Shown here piece after piece: positions 63,325-64,000 of a DNA stretch of 64,000 bases. Source of the DNA: Desulfocarbo indianensis (GTDB lineage Bacteria > Desulfobacterota > Desulfarculia > Desulfarculales > Desulfarculaceae); contig LBMP01000001.1 of assembly GCA_001184205.1 (NCBI GenBank), positions 539,365 through 603,364 on the forward strand, in the 5' to 3' direction. Within the stretch, counting starts at the first letter, position 1, and each line of letters opens with the position of its first letter. Made by a program: the position numbers and the translations under genes. The notes beneath the pieces are model-generated. The model saw nothing but the letters and a program-made list of their open reading frames with translations, did no database searches and was not told the DNA's origin.

Positions 63325-63717
63325 ATGAGCGACGATCTGAAAGCCAAAACCGCGGCCACCGCCGAAACCCTGTTCGCGGGCTATAAGGGCGAGCGGCCCT
63401 ACGAGCTTTGGCGGGCCTTTGACAAGGGCCTGGCCAAGGACATGAGCCTCTACATAACCGGCCAGATGTACGCCCGGGAAAAGCTGCCCCATCCCACCCG
63501 CCAACTGGTGGCCATCGCCTCCCTGGCCTCCCTGGGCCATGTGGACGAACTGCGCCTGCATGTCTACGCCGGTCTGCAAGTGGGTCTGAAACCGGAAGAG
63601 GTGGCCGAGGCCATTTTCCAGGTGGGCACCTATGCCGGCGTGCCCAGGGTGAACCAGGCCCTGGCCGTGCTCAAGGAGGTGCTGGAAGCGCGGGGGCAGT
63701 GGCCCCTGGGCGGCTAA
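63325..63717 (+). CDS. Carboxymuconolactone decarboxylase-family protein
   Basis: 130 residues: LWRAFDKGLAKDMSLYITGQMYAREKLPHPTRQLVAIASLASLGHVDELRLHVYAGLQVGLKPEEVAEAIFQVGTYAGVPRVNQALAVLKEVLE, the gamma-CMD/AhpD fold. It lacks the CxxC of AhpD-type peroxidases, so it is the decarboxylase-like type of unknown substrate. ATG at 63325 has GGGAG upstream and is preferred to 63271. Confidence 0.88.
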   Translation: MSDDLKAKTAATAETLFAGYKGERPYELWRAFDKGLAKDMSLYITGQMYAREKLPHPTRQLVAIASLASLGHVDELRLHVYAGLQVGLKPEEVAEAIFQVGTYAGVPRVNQALAVLKEVLEARGQWPLGG

Positions 63718-63741
63718 ACGCCCATCCCTCAAGAAAAGCGC

Positions 63742-63762
63742 GGAGCCCCGCACGGGGGCTCC
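63742..63762. terminator. Hairpin terminator between convergent genes
   Basis: GGAGCCCC (63742-63749) / GGGGCTCC (63755-63762), 8-bp perfect stem with loop GCACG, between the CMD-family gene and the converging partial membrane gene. Confidence 0.6.
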
Positions 63763-63830
63763 GGCCCTCGCAGCCGCAAGGGACCGGACCTTCCCTACCT
63801 TTATCAAGCGGCGGGTTCGCCCGCCCGGGT

Positions 63831-64000
63831 TTACTGCGGGGGCTCCAGGGGCCTTTGCGCCGGCGTATCATCCACCGTGGGCCAGCGCACAAAGGCGAAG
63901 CGCCAGACCGCCGCCACGTAGACCAGCGGCATGAATAAATACAGCCATTGCCTGGCGCTGAAGTGGAGTTCCTGCCCCAGTTGCAGATCCTCGGGCGGCA
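63831..64000 (-). CDS. Partial membrane protein, C-terminal end
   Basis: Runs off the right edge; about 56 C-terminal residues visible, ending with a TAA at 63831. It reads LQLGQELHFSARQWLYLFMPLVYVAAVWRFAFVRW then a short polar tail TPAQRPLEPPQ. One membrane helix near the end. Not identifiable from this part. Confidence 0.6.
   Translation of the reverse strand, partial: PPEDLQLGQELHFSARQWLYLFMPLVYVAAVWRFAFVRWPTVDDTPAQRPLEPPQ

Overview
The window is GC-rich, densely coded chromosomal DNA from a Gram-negative anaerobe, most likely a Desulfobacterota (Desulfarculus-like) sulfate-reducer relative. This is inferred from LPS genes (waaA, kdsD), a system II cytochrome c assembly pair (ResB, CcsA), the precorrin-2 dehydrogenase / CcsA-like / glutamyl-tRNA reductase cluster, a sigma-54 phage-shock locus, a cytosolic molybdoenzyme with GltD-type flavoproteins, and uniformly high GC with frequent GTG and TTG starts. 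No rRNA gene is present to settle the taxonomy.

Layout. 1-11.6 kb (minus strand): partial purF, carB, a DUF4405 membrane protein, a STAS-like protein and carA, then an unknown protein, waaA, an APS-kinase-like protein and an alkaline-phosphatase-superfamily phosphodiesterase. 11.7-16.3 kb (plus): ileS, lspA, lgt, gcvH. 16.3-19.2 kb (minus): a flippase-like membrane protein and an M48 protease with TPRs, then two tRNA-Ser genes. 20.0-30.5 kb (plus): a cytosolic PsrA/PhsA-type molybdoenzyme, its four-cluster Fe-S subunit, and three tandem paralogues of a NuoF-like protein. Two are fused to a GltD-type flavoprotein plus ferredoxin; the third is only the NuoF-like part. 30.8-44 kb: an M16 peptidase, a J-domain protein, pspABC with divergent pspF, a chemoreceptor, a GGDEF-PilZ protein, FmdE-like and HD proteins, and a broken metallo-beta-lactamase-fold gene. 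44.2-53.5 kb: a thioredoxin-like protein, tetrapyrrole genes, kdsD, a DapA-like protein, resB, ccsA and another MBL protein. 53.8-64 kb: a glucan phosphorylase, a 1046-residue PHP-like membrane protein, ybaK, another MBL protein, several unknowns and a carboxymuconolactone-decarboxylase-family protein.

Two things stand out. First, a family of about 260-bp imperfectly palindromic repeats occurs seven times (near 0.7, 22.2, 30.5, 43.5, 44.8, 52.3 and 53.5 kb). The ends are inverted repeats close to TAGCCCGCATATTTCATGA, and the interior folds into nested hairpins whose pairing survives sequence change between copies. In six of seven copies the first three bases are the TAG stop codon of the upstream gene; in two copies both ends serve as stop codons of convergent genes. 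It looks like an undescribed non-autonomous mobile element (MITE-like) or a structured 3'-end element. Second, the three NuoF-like proteins lack the FMN, NADH and N3-cluster motifs of real NuoF while the fused GltD module keeps both dinucleotide folds and all cluster cysteines. This suggests a NAD(P)H-coupled molybdoenzyme complex built on an inactive NuoF scaffold. The third paralogue ends exactly where a repeat begins.
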